DNA of 37,318 nt from contig JABHWU010000058.1 of the NCBI GenBank assembly GCA_018657625.1, forward strand, positions 1 through 37,318. Direction: 5' to 3'. Position 1 is the stretch's first letter. Every line of letters begins with the position of its first letter. Under the pieces are notes generated by a model. The model did no database searches and was not told where the DNA came from. It saw only the letters and a list, made by a program, of their open reading frames with translations. Shown piece after piece: positions 1-7,934 of this stretch. Made by a program: the position numbers and the translations under genes. Origin of the DNA: Deltaproteobacteria bacterium (GTDB lineage Bacteria; SAR324; XYD2-FULL-50-16).

Positions 1-939
1 ATCCTTCAATGATTGTAACATTTCAAAGAACTGTTTTCCTTTGGTTTCGGCTTTTGGGATCAGATCATCCGCTTTAATAATCCTGATAACTTCATTGACA
101 ATGGCTGCACCTAAAGGATCATTCTGATGAGACTGACTATAATGAAATGGAGCTTTATCCAATTCCTTGATGATTTGATTATTCAAAGCGGTGACACTGA
201 CAGGGTATCCATTTCCAATGCCTTTTCCGGCAGCTATCATATCCGGTTCAATATCATAGTGCTGATGCCCAAACCATTTTCCTGTTCTGCCGATGCCGGT
301 AGTTACTTCATTAATAATAATTTTACCACCGCTGTCTTTTACAATTTTGACAATATTTTGGATGAGTGATTTGGGAGGAAACCGGACAAATCCGGAAGAG
401 CTTCCGGGTTCAAAAATAAAATCTGAAATATTTTTGGGAATCTTTTTTAGTTCCTCGCAATCAAGCTTGCATTTTTCGTTATCTGGACACGACCTACATT
501 TTTCCCAATTGAAAATAGCCCAGTTTTCCGTTCTATCAGTGACGGAACTATATGATCCCAGATAAGAATCATGTAGTGTCATTGATAGCTTTTTTCCGGT
601 GAGATGTTTTGCAATTTGCCGGGCTAACTCAATGGATTCACTCCCGGAACAAAGAAAAACACATTTACCATCTTTAAAATTGCTAATAGATAGCACTGAT
701 TCTGCGGATGCTTCCAGGATACTATTGGAATAACAAAATCCTGCATGCATGATGGAATCAATTTGCTTTTTGATTACCTGATTGATTTGAACATTATTGT
801 GTCCCAGTGATGTGCACCAAATGCCGGATTCTAAGTCCATATACCGTTTTCCGCTATCATCATATAGGTAAATACCCTCTGTTTTAACAATATTGGGAAT
901 CTGGAGCTGATGTCCTGTGCAACTCAAAATATTTGTCAT
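1..939 (-). CDS. class III PLP-dependent aminotransferase (C-terminus cut by window edge)
   Basis: The first 313 codons of an acetylornithine/ornithine-aminotransferase-like enzyme are present; the rest lies beyond the left edge. Such enzymes transfer an amino group through pyridoxal phosphate in the cytoplasm. The family signature GRTGKWFGHQHYD (residues about 217-229) is followed by AAGKGIGNGYPVS, in which K239 is the expected Schiff-base lysine. Two features are odd. The residue before EVTTGIGRTG is Asn210, where most members have the Asp that contacts the PLP ring nitrogen. There is also a four-cysteine insert (CRSC at 148-151, C157, C161). The ATG overlaps the stop of the upstream M3 peptidase gene (TAATG), so the two are probably translationally coupled. 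The substrate cannot be told from the sequence. Confidence 0.85.
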   Translation of the reverse strand, partial: MTNILSCTGHQLQIPNIVKTEGIYLYDDSGKRYMDLESGIWCTSLGHNNVQINQVIKKQIDSIMHAGFCYSNSILEASAESVLSISNFKDGKCVFLCSGSESIELARQIAKHLTGKKLSMTLHDSYLGSYSSVTDRTENWAIFNWEKCRSCPDNEKCKLDCEELKKIPKNISDFIFEPGSSSGFVRFPPKSLIQNIVKIVKDSGGKIIINEVTTGIGRTGKWFGHQHYDIEPDMIAAGKGIGNGYPVSVTALNNQIIKELDKAPFHYSQSHQNDPLGAAIVNEVIRIIKADDLIPKAETKGKQFFEMLQSLKD

Positions 940-2810
940 TATTCTCCCCTATTTTGAATCTTATACTGGTCTTTAACCCATGTCTCGAACTGTTGAATTA
1001 AGTTCTGATCTGATTGATCATTGTTGGCGATCATCTCCTCTCCATGAACTACTCTGATTTTTGCGTTTAAAGAGGACGCAGTTTCTATTACAGCTGGCCT
1101 CTGTTTATATTTAGTAATGGTTTCTTCTGTTGATTCCCAGGCGTCATTAATGGATAAGTTGCAAATATCAGCCAGGTATTGGGCTGAGAAACCCTCCCCG
1201 GTCAGGTTTTTTAAGGACTGATCATGGGAAATACTATTTCCCGGATGCCAATAATGTTTGGCTAACAAGGGTCCCAACTCAGGGTTATCGGTTAGATAGC
1301 CAAATTTTTCCAAAAACCAGGCCCTAGTTTGGTAAACCGCCATGTGCGCTAATAAATATCCCTGATAACTACAGGCAGACTCCTGGGATAACAAATGGGG
1401 TATGGCAAGTATCGGACGAGGACTACAAGGGATCCCCAATATTCTTTGTTCTGTTTCTCTTGCCAGTGAAATCAGCTTGGCTGCAGTCAGGTCTCTATCA
1501 TTCAATGAATAAACCGCCCATTCGAAATAGGGGACAACTAGAATCATCCGTTCCTCATAGGCAAAAAATGGTTGTTTGGCCTCAATCATTTTCTTAATTA
1601 AAGAATCCGGTACTGCTTCCCCTTTTTCGTTTTTTGCATAGGTCTTCATCCAATCAGCATCATCCAGCAAGCTGTCACAAAACATTGATTGCGTTTCAGC
1701 ATAAGCCATAGATGTTGGCGCAAATTCCTGGGAAAAACAGGGGGCGTTTTGAGTGACATTAGCGCAATGTGCCGCATGGCCACCTTCGTGAAAAAGGGTT
1801 GCAATAGCTTCCCGGCCACTTCCAATTTTATCTGGATTGGCATTACTGGTGAAATTGATTTCTGCGGCCTGCCACTCACCATTGTTGTAAAAGCAAGGTA
1901 CCGGACCGTGCATAAAGCCGTTTTCATATTTTCCTTTACGATCCATTAAATCCAGGGTCAAAGAGGCGTCTCTAAACTGGATGCCGAGTTGTTTAAAAGA
2001 CCTTACCCATCGTTCTATCGATTTTGTAAATGGGAAATAAGCATCCAGTTGTTGTTCGACATCACCACCCACGAAAAATCTGAAATTATGTGCTTTTAGA
2101 GCTGTTTCACCCTTTTTCCTGGCCAGGCTTTTTAAGCTGCTATTTAATACATCTCTGGTTCTTTCTTCAAAATCATCCAAAATAGTGAATAACTCCTTTG
2201 GTGTCATGGCTTCATTTTTTTGGACACTGTAATCAAAAAAGTTCTCGTATCCTAATGATTGTGCAAAACGATTACGTTGTTTGACCAGATCAATATAACC
2301 ATTATTAACCACCCATTTTTCAAGTGTTAAAAAGCCGTCATGGGAAGATTTACGAACAACTTCACTCTTACTGGTGGCCAGGTTAGATCTTAAAACCAGG
2401 GTGGAAGCTTCCATTGTTTGATTTTCGTCATTTATATAATTCAGAGTTAATGATTGTCGTTTGGCAAATAGATCTGCTTCCATTTTTATAAGAGCGCTCA
2501 ATGCCTCTTTTGCGCTTTGATCTTCAACGGCATTGCATTTAAATAAACTTAACCAGCCCTTTAAACCCTTTAGCAGCAATTGTTTGTTATTTGATTCCGG
2601 TTCAGATTTTACGGTTTCAATATGTTTTTTTATTTCCTGAATGCGATCTGCATTGGAAATAAAGTCTTTAAAAGCATTTTCAGCTTCAGCGAATCCTTTA
2701 TGATCATCACTGGTACCCATATAGGTTTTCCAGAAAAGATCTTCTTTTGTTTTGTGGATGGTCAGGTAGTTTTTATTTAAATGGTCAAAATAAAGTTGTG
2801 TAGCAGACAT
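939..2810 (-). CDS. M3 family zinc metallopeptidase (oligopeptidase-like)
   Basis: This 623-residue protein is a cytoplasmic thimet/oligoendopeptidase-type peptidase expected to cut short peptides. The zinc motif HEGGH is at residues 341-345 inside FHEGGHAAH, and the third-ligand Glu lies about 25 residues later in MAYAETQSMF. The GFMHGPVPCFYNNGEW stretch just before the motif also fits the M3 fold. There is no signal peptide. The ATG is supported by an AAGGA ribosome binding site 8 bases upstream. The length is near the usual 600-700 residues. The stop codon shares a base with the start of the aminotransferase that follows, suggesting a two-gene operon, perhaps for peptide or amino-acid catabolism (inference). 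Confidence 0.9.
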   Translation of the reverse strand: MSATQLYFDHLNKNYLTIHKTKEDLFWKTYMGTSDDHKGFAEAENAFKDFISNADRIQEIKKHIETVKSEPESNNKQLLLKGLKGWLSLFKCNAVEDQSAKEALSALIKMEADLFAKRQSLTLNYINDENQTMEASTLVLRSNLATSKSEVVRKSSHDGFLTLEKWVVNNGYIDLVKQRNRFAQSLGYENFFDYSVQKNEAMTPKELFTILDDFEERTRDVLNSSLKSLARKKGETALKAHNFRFFVGGDVEQQLDAYFPFTKSIERWVRSFKQLGIQFRDASLTLDLMDRKGKYENGFMHGPVPCFYNNGEWQAAEINFTSNANPDKIGSGREAIATLFHEGGHAAHCANVTQNAPCFSQEFAPTSMAYAETQSMFCDSLLDDADWMKTYAKNEKGEAVPDSLIKKMIEAKQPFFAYEERMILVVPYFEWAVYSLNDRDLTAAKLISLARETEQRILGIPCSPRPILAIPHLLSQESACSYQGYLLAHMAVYQTRAWFLEKFGYLTDNPELGPLLAKHYWHPGNSISHDQSLKNLTGEGFSAQYLADICNLSINDAWESTEETITKYKQRPAVIETASSLNAKIRVVHGEEMIANNDQSDQNLIQQFETWVKDQYKIQNRGE

Positions 2811-2955
2811 GATTAAATCCTTTATTTCAGGTGGAAGTAACAGTTTTACTTTTTTTCAAACGCTTTTTTATTGATTGAATAATATTGTGTCATTGAAAAA
2901 TCACGATTCACACTCGACCAATACATAAAAAGCTTAAACGGTGTGTCATAAAATT

Positions 2956-3216
2956 TTATAAACATTTCCAGTTATTTTGGACGAAGGAGTGCCACTTTTT
3001 AAGCTTTTCTTTATCAAATAACTGACTAAAACAGACAGTTACCTCAACACTCCCTGTTAAGTCGATGGTTATTGATTCAACAATAAAAACGGGATTATTA
3101 TTGTTCGCTCCACCGATATTTTCAATAACGACACCCTTACCCAGAGGGATCGGTGATTCGTACTGATAAATGTAAGTTTTTTGATCCAAATGAATCGTTA
3201 ATTCATGTAAATGCAT
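2956..3216 (-). CDS. hypothetical protein, 86 aa
   Basis: I do not recognise this protein. An open frame extends upstream to 3276, but I place the start at the ATG at 3216 (MHLHELTIHL) because it alone has a good ribosome binding site (AGGA, 7 bases upstream). The product is soluble, without membrane segments or signal peptide, and is mostly beta-strand-like (TIHLDQKTYIYQYESPIPLG, then SITIDLTGSVEVTVCFSQLF). It lies 100 bases downstream of the YbiI-like gene on the same strand and could be cotranscribed with it. No function is assigned. Confidence 0.55.
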   Translation of the reverse strand: MHLHELTIHLDQKTYIYQYESPIPLGKGVVIENIGGANNNNPVFIVESITIDLTGSVEVTVCFSQLFDKEKLKKWHSFVQNNWKCL

Positions 3217-3316
3217 TATTTTTCCTAATCTAACTGTTTGATATATTATCTGACTCAGATCTGGTCGATGTTTCAAATATTCAATTATTTAAATGTTAGG
3301 GATAAGCAATATTAAG

Positions 3317-3583
3317 CTATTTCAACTGACTATCCTTGCTACCGCTTCGATTGAAGCTGAAGTCAGTCTTTTGTTCCTTCTCTACTTCTGATTGACACTC
3401 AATACATAATCTAACCCCCGGGATAGCTTTACGTCGCATTTCCGGGATTGCCACTTCGCATTCTTCACAATGGGTTAAACTTTCGCCCTTTGGCAATCTG
3501 CTTTTAGCCAACTGTATGGCTTCTTCAACAGTGGCATTTATTTGTTCCTGTACGGCCCCATCTTTGGCCCAACCACCAGCCAT
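3317..3583 (-). CDS. ybiI: YbiI-like DksA/TraR-type C4 zinc-finger protein
   Basis: The 88-residue product strongly resembles E. coli YbiI throughout. It starts MAGGWAKDGAVQEQIN, has the zinc finger C-x2-C (HCEEC) and C-x2-C (LCIEC) flanking the IPEMRRKAIPGV core, and ends in the typical NRSGSKDSQLK tail. The family belongs to the small TraR/DksA zinc-finger proteins, some of which act through the RNA polymerase secondary channel; whether YbiI does so is not established here. The acidic coiled-coil tip typical of DksA is absent. The ATG has an AGGAG ribosome binding site 6 bases upstream. Confidence 0.9.
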   Translation of the reverse strand: MAGGWAKDGAVQEQINATVEEAIQLAKSRLPKGESLTHCEECEVAIPEMRRKAIPGVRLCIECQSEVEKEQKTDFSFNRSGSKDSQLK

Positions 3584-3724
3584 AAAGACTCCTGTTTAAA
3601 ATTAGAGGTTGTGAATGATAATTTATAATATAGTCGTGTAAGGTTTGATCGTCCACTGTCTTTTAATCTTTATTTTGAAGCATCTACTCTTTTATAGTTC
3701 ACTTAATTGCTAAAGTTTTTCTTT

Positions 3725-3921
3725 TATTGACAGGTTCTATCTTTTTTCTATAGGGTCAATTCAGTTTCTCAGGAAACGAATAAACCAATCAAATTACCGG
3801 AGGAAGTGGGTGTAAATCCCGCACTGGTCCGCAACTGTGATTCACTGATCTAAAAATAACATTGATTAGTGATAAGTCAGATCTTCCAAATGCTTTCAAC
3901 CTCGTAAACAGGAGAATATTT
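3725..3921 (+). promoter_or_regulatory. cobalamin (B12) riboswitch
   Basis: The conserved core is easily read: ACCGGAGGAAGTGGG, then TGTAAATCCCGCACTGG, then TCCGCAACTGTGA, followed by a variable stem (CACTGATC pairing with GATTAGTG) and the closing AAGTCAGATCTTCC. This order matches the cobalamin aptamer consensus (L5 G-x-AAAUCC, J6/3 CCGCAACUGUGA, 3' strand GUCAGA..CC). The limits are approximate. A CTC/GAG pairing around TAAACAGGAG just before the next ATG could mask its ribosome binding site, so control may be translational. It reads toward the CWC and cbiK genes, which fits repression of B12 synthesis by cobalamin. Confidence 0.9.
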
Positions 3922-3981
3922 ATGATTTCCCCAATAGTCTTGCACTTCCCAATCCACCAATCAGACATTGATTCTTGTTAA
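3922..3981 (+). CDS. possible 19-aa ORF directly under the B12 riboswitch
   Basis: An ATG preceded by AGGAG at 7-base spacing immediately follows the riboswitch and opens 19 codons (MISPIVLHFPIHQSDIDSC) ending in TAA. The ribosome binding site is better placed for this ORF than for any other nearby start, so it could be a leader peptide coupling the riboswitch to downstream translation. It could equally be the vestige of a lost gene. The peptide has no recognisable motif. Confidence 0.35.
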   Translation: MISPIVLHFPIHQSDIDSC

Positions 3982-3992
3982 AACGTTAAAAA

Positions 3993-4027
3993 GCGAATCG
4001 CTTTAATTCGCCCACGATTAATTCGTG
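3993..4027 (+). other. two adjacent hairpins between riboswitch and CWC gene
   Basis: GCGAAT (3993-3998) pairs with ATTCGC (4006-4011), and CACGA (4013-4017) pairs with TCGTG (4023-4027). No U-run follows, so a classical intrinsic terminator is not supported. They may be processing or attenuation structures in the leader. The rest of the gap, 4028-4150, is AT-rich and shows nothing else. Confidence 0.4.
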
Positions 4028-4163
4028 AGCTGTTTATACGCTGAATCTATTTTCAATGCCTATTATTAACCTGAAAAATCGACCACAGGCAATTGTGTAT
4101 TAAAATAACAATATTTCTGTATCTATTTGATTTTTTAGTGTAAAATTAATTTATGGAGAAAAA

Positions 4164-4406
4164 ATGTCTATCCCAATTGATCCGAAATGCTGTCCCATTT
4201 GTGGAAAACCAAATCAATGCGATCGTGCCTCAGGAAAAACGAATGAGTCGTGTTGGTGTGTTTATGAAAAATTTCCACCTATGATTTTTACAGTGGTACC
4301 AAAGGAGAAATTGCATAAAGCCTGTATCTGCAAGGAATGCCTTAAAGCATTCAAAAAAAGTGCAATACAGGAAGTGGTGCCTGCAGCTGCGTTGGCAGAG
4401 GTTTAA
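4164..4406 (+). CDS. cysteine-rich CWC family protein
   Basis: The 80-residue protein matches the Cys_rich_CWC family. It has CCPICGKPNQC near the N-terminus, then the diagnostic CWCVYEKFPP, then CICKEC, giving nine cysteines arranged as likely metal sites. It is cytoplasmic with no signal peptide. The function of the family is unknown. A GGAGA ribosome binding site lies 6 bases before the ATG. It sits between a B12 riboswitch and a second riboswitch-like element, in the same direction as cbiK, so a link to cobalt or cobalamin metabolism is plausible but inferred. Its last codons and stop lie inside the second element. Confidence 0.85.
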   Translation: MSIPIDPKCCPICGKPNQCDRASGKTNESCWCVYEKFPPMIFTVVPKEKLHKACICKECLKAFKKSAIQEVVPAAALAEV

Positions 4407-4461
4407 AATCCTCTGCTGCTCCGCAGCCGTGAAGAGGACGAACACGAAAAAACCGGAGAGC
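4376..4461 (+). promoter_or_regulatory. second, shortened cobalamin-riboswitch-like element overlapping the CWC gene end
   Basis: Starting inside the CWC gene, the sequence reads GGTGCC, then a perfect 7-bp stem GCAGAGG/CCTCTGC (4395-4401 with 4410-4416) around a TTTAAAAT loop, then GCTGCTCCGCAGCCGTGA, AGAGGACGAAC, and finally ACCGGAGAGC. This order follows the B12 aptamer (GGUGCC; P5 with AAAAUCC; CUGyCCCGCArCsGUGA; GGGAACGAAC; CCGGAGACC). It lacks the AGGGAA segment and the long peripheral arm. The CWC stop codon sits in the P5 loop. Its location just ahead of cbiK supports the call. It may be a compact, a degenerate or a non-functional riboswitch. Confidence 0.5.
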
Positions 4462-4467
4462 TATATT

Positions 4468-4480
4468 TGACCTTCGGTCA
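4468..4480 (+). other. short hairpin in the cbiK leader
   Basis: TGACC pairs with GGTCA around a three-base TTC loop. A T-run appears about 17 bases later, so terminator function is uncertain; it may be part of the expression platform of the preceding element. Confidence 0.3.
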
Positions 4481-4586
4481 GTATGCTTTTACGTCTATTT
4501 TTTGATTAGGCTAGATTTTTAATCTAATATCTTTTAGATGATCGATTATTTTTAAATTTTTATTATTGTTAAAAAAGGAGTTTAAG

Positions 4587-5471
4587 ATGTTTAGCAAGAA
4601 GATAGTTAGTACCTTAATTTTTACCATGATTTTATTGTTCTCCAGTGTTGTTTTCGCTAGTGGACATGGTTCTGACCAAGCAAAAAAAGTTGGGATTCTT
4701 TTAGTTGCGTTTGGGTCTAGTGAAGCCTCTGCCCAGGTATCATTTGATAATATTGATATGAAAGTAAAAAAAGCGTTCCCAAATATTCCGGTACGTTGGT
4801 CATATACCTCACATATTATTCGGAAGAAACTAGCCAAGAGTGGAAAATACCTGGACTCTCCGGAAGTAGCCTTAGCTAAAATGGCAGATGAAAAATTTAC
4901 CCATGTTGCTATTCAATCATTACATACGATTCGTGGTGCTGAATTTGAAGACTTAAGCAACACTATTGCGGGTTTTAAATTAATGGGCGTATTTCAGGAA
5001 ATTCAAGTGGGACAACCCCTGTTAGCCAGTCAGGAAGACATTGAAAAGACAGTAAACGCTATCCTGGGCAGTATTCCAGCCGAACGTGAAGCTTCTGAAG
5101 CTGTCGTTTTAATGGGGCATGGTACCCATCATCCAGCAAATGCTTTTTATAGCGCACTGGCTTATCAACTCCAATTACGGGATGCTAATATAATGGTAGG
5201 AACCGTTGAAGGCTATCCGGAGCTTGATACCGTTCAGAAGCAGTTGGTAAAAAATAACATTAAAACAACATACTTAATGCCATTTATGTCAGTTGCCGGT
5301 GACCATGCCAAGAATGATATGGCTGGTGATGAGGACGATTCCTGGAAAAGTATTCTTTCTAAAGCTGGATATGAATGTAAACCAGTTTTAAAAGGTACTG
5401 CTGAATATGATAGTTTTGCCAAAATCTGGGTTAGCCATCTTGGGGAAACGCTGTCACATTTTGAACATTAA
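4587..5471 (+). CDS. cbiK: sirohydrochlorin cobaltochelatase CbiK, exported type
   Basis: The 294-residue protein inserts Co2+ into sirohydrochlorin in the anaerobic cobalamin pathway. I start it at the ATG at 4587, which has AAGGAG upstream; an open frame reaches further but has no better start. Residues 1-24 form a signal peptide (KK, a hydrophobic stretch, then VVFA), so the enzyme should be periplasmic like CbiKP of Desulfovibrio. The chelatase core begins GILLVAFGSS, and the probable metal-binding histidines are H178 in LMGHGTHH and H240 in AGDHAKNDM, the latter in the family's usual C-terminal context. The riboswitches upstream fit B12-dependent repression. A periplasmic location leaves open whether it serves B12 synthesis or a heme/metal role. 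Confidence 0.92.
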   Translation: MFSKKIVSTLIFTMILLFSSVVFASGHGSDQAKKVGILLVAFGSSEASAQVSFDNIDMKVKKAFPNIPVRWSYTSHIIRKKLAKSGKYLDSPEVALAKMADEKFTHVAIQSLHTIRGAEFEDLSNTIAGFKLMGVFQEIQVGQPLLASQEDIEKTVNAILGSIPAEREASEAVVLMGHGTHHPANAFYSALAYQLQLRDANIMVGTVEGYPELDTVQKQLVKNNIKTTYLMPFMSVAGDHAKNDMAGDEDDSWKSILSKAGYECKPVLKGTAEYDSFAKIWVSHLGETLSHFEH

Positions 5472-5494
5472 AATTAAGTTTGGCAATTTTTAAA

Positions 5495-5622
5495 AAGATC
5501 TCTCCTCATACTTCGTCGAGATGACAATTGGTAACAGTTTGATTTTAAAGGCACAAATTTCAAGTTCGTTAACATGAGTTCTTTGCTGCAAGTTTCGCAA
5601 ATTCAGTGACGAGAGATCTTAG
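5495..5622. repeat. 128-bp segment bounded by 10-bp perfect inverted repeats
   Basis: AAGATCTCTC at 5495-5504 is exactly inverted as GAGAGATCTT at 5613-5622. The inside includes TTCGTCGAGATGAC and has no coding frame. It has the shape of a small non-autonomous palindromic element between two convergent genes. No flanking duplication was recognised. Confidence 0.4.
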
Positions 5623-5717
5623 GGTGATAGCACATTTCAAATATTCTATGAATTTGCCATGTGCTGTAGATTATAAACAATTGATAATTACTGTAATAGT
5701 GAATCCGGTAATTCTTA

Positions 5718-7505
5718 TCATTGTCCGTTTCGGGCGTTGTTCTTATTGTGTGTTGGCCATCTCCTGGTTTCAGGTCCTAAACAGTTGTCATAGAGTGCAT
5801 TTATATAACTACTTTGGGGTGCCACGATAATTTTACAATCATCTGTGATGATCAAACCGGATGAGACAGTACTACCATATAATTCGTAGGACCATAAAGA
5901 ATCGCCACTGGCATCCAAAGCATAAATGACACTCCAATTATTGCGGTTGTCATTCTTCGATCCAAAATAAATTCGACCATCCGCCGATAATGCCGCACTT
6001 CCATAGATATCACCACTGGCATCAAATGACCATTTTTGAGTTCCGTTTGGATTTATGGCATAAAACTTATTATCATAAGATCCTACGTAAATGGTACCAT
6101 CCGGACCAATAATAGGTTGTGCAAACATACTATCACCGGTACCGAATGACCAGATTTGATTACCGGTAGAGGCTTGCACCGCATACAAGCTATCATCTCT
6201 GGAACTAAAATAGATGATATCGTCAGAGACATCATCAGTGGTGTCATTATCATCAATAGCAGGGTTTAAGGTCCAGTCGGTTGGGTCTGAGTTTTCCCAG
6301 TTGCTGTCTCCAGTGGCATCAATTGAAGTTAAGGCGAAATGACTTCCCCCATAATATAAATTTCCTGCAGCATCAAATATTATTCCGTAGTTGTTTGTGC
6401 TACTAAGATTAAGCTCAAGTGCGATATCACCGCTAACATCAACTTTCCATAATTTTCCTAACCCAACCACATAGCTATTATCATTGGCATCAATGACAGG
6501 CCCATCCAAATAGGTGCCAAGTTGTGTTTTCCATTGCTGATCACCCGTTGTATCATAAGAATATAAAAATGCATTGGGTGATGATTGCGCTAAACCAATG
6601 GCATAGACCCGACTATTAAAGTAAGCCACTCCATCTATGATATCATCCAGAATATTATCACTCCAGACAAGACTGCCATTTACAGAATTAATAGCCTTCA
6701 TGGAATTTGAGAAACCTGTATATAATATCCCATGTTCATCGATTGCGAAGGGGTCTCCATAACCAATTGAACCACCATATCGCCATATAATCCGTGATGC
6801 CCCTATAATGACTGTATCCACCGAGCTATTAACATTACCATCGTTAACGACCAGGCTGATTTCAAAAGTACCCGGCTTATCGGGTATGAAGTTTGGGGTA
6901 GCACTGGTCGATCCAGACAAAGTTACTGTACTTCCTACTGGTCTGGTGGTTATGCCCCAGGAATATGTAATAGAATCTCCATCTGAATCAGAACTACTGG
7001 TCCCATTTAAGTTCACCTGGCTAAGTACTTTTGTATTATAGGGAGGTGTATCCAGTTGATCTGTTCCGGCATTGGCTACCGGCGCAGCATTTGTTGCGAC
7101 GCTGGTGGCATTGATAGTCACTAAATCCGCTGCGCTATCAATCGTACCATCGTTGACCACCAGTTTAATGGTATAAGAACCAGCCACATTTGTGACAAAA
7201 TTAGGGTTTGTGATGGATGAATCTGAAAGCGTTGCTGTACCACCATCTGGCTGGGTTACAATTGACCAGGTATAACTTAAAGTATCACTATCACTATCGA
7301 AACTGGCATTTCCATCTAAAGTCACTGTACTACCGATCGCAACATTCTGATTAGTTCCGGCATCGGCTACCGGAGTATTATTTGAAGAAACTGGCGGGGA
7401 TTCATTGTCCCCACTATCACCATCACTGCTACCACTGGAATTGCATCCGGATGCAATTGATAATAAGAATAAAGTAAAAAATAGTGAATAAATCAAGTAT
7501 TTCAT
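5718..7505 (-). CDS. lipoprotein with two PKD-like domains and a PQQ-type beta-propeller
   Basis: The 595-residue product starts with a lipoprotein signal (LFLLSIASGC, lipidated Cys at about 21) followed by a Ser/Asp/Gly-rich linker. Two Ig-like PKD domains follow (about 46-131 and 143-234; TPVADAGTNQNV and APVANAGTDQLD starts, with SYTIKLVVNDG and FEISLVVNDG near the ends). From about 240 to the end are repeated propeller blades of the type TIYVGSYDNKFYAINPNG and QIWSFGTGDS, as in outer-membrane PQQ-like repeat proteins. No enzymatic site is evident, so a surface binding or scaffold role is likely. It stands alone, convergent with cbiK. Confidence 0.85.
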   Translation of the reverse strand: MKYLIYSLFFTLFLLSIASGCNSSGSSDGDSGDNESPPVSSNNTPVADAGTNQNVAIGSTVTLDGNASFDSDSDTLSYTWSIVTQPDGGTATLSDSSITNPNFVTNVAGSYTIKLVVNDGTIDSAADLVTINATSVATNAAPVANAGTDQLDTPPYNTKVLSQVNLNGTSSSDSDGDSITYSWGITTRPVGSTVTLSGSTSATPNFIPDKPGTFEISLVVNDGNVNSSVDTVIIGASRIIWRYGGSIGYGDPFAIDEHGILYTGFSNSMKAINSVNGSLVWSDNILDDIIDGVAYFNSRVYAIGLAQSSPNAFLYSYDTTGDQQWKTQLGTYLDGPVIDANDNSYVVGLGKLWKVDVSGDIALELNLSSTNNYGIIFDAAGNLYYGGSHFALTSIDATGDSNWENSDPTDWTLNPAIDDNDTTDDVSDDIIYFSSRDDSLYAVQASTGNQIWSFGTGDSMFAQPIIGPDGTIYVGSYDNKFYAINPNGTQKWSFDASGDIYGSAALSADGRIYFGSKNDNRNNWSVIYALDASGDSLWSYELYGSTVSSGLIITDDCKIIVAPQSSYINALYDNCLGPETRRWPTHNKNNARNGQ

Positions 7506-7934
7506 CGTTCAAGCCTGATTATAAAATTTAATAATGAATAATCTATCGCATTTGATGAGATAAATATTGGTTTTTTATCAAATAAAGGTAAAATTTAAAA
7601 CCGGCCCTTATCATTTAATAAAAAGCTCAAAAGCACCTATAGTCATAACTAAAATATGATATGTTTTGTATAAAAAAGACATCGTACAAAGGTACTAGAA
7701 CTATTTTTTTTTAGGAGAGCTGCTTTAAACTAAATCAGATTATTAACACAGATTACGCATTCAAGGGAGTTTGTACAGGATAGAAGCCATACTAGTGGTT
7801 AAAAAAAATTAAAAAAACAGAGAGGATTAAGAAATTTTTATATTAGATAATCAAATGTGGAAGATCTACTTTCGTCATAAACTCGACCAAATAGAACTAG
7901 CTGACACCATAGTATTGGTTAGAAATTGGTGAGG
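7506..7934. other. gene-free AT-rich gap
   Basis: This 429-base stretch between two minus-strand genes holds several A/T homopolymer runs but no recognisable gene, RNA or terminator. A 25-codon plus-strand frame at 7854-7931 lacks a ribosome binding site and is not called. The promoter of the lipoprotein gene should lie near 7506-7600. Confidence 0.5.

Noticed and set aside
127..565. Two plus-strand open frames of 80-90 codons
   Set aside because: They are antisense to the aminotransferase, whose conserved motifs are clear on the minus strand.
7854..7931. 25-codon plus-strand frame (MWKIYFRHKLDQ...)
   Set aside because: No ribosome binding site and no context; chance is likely.
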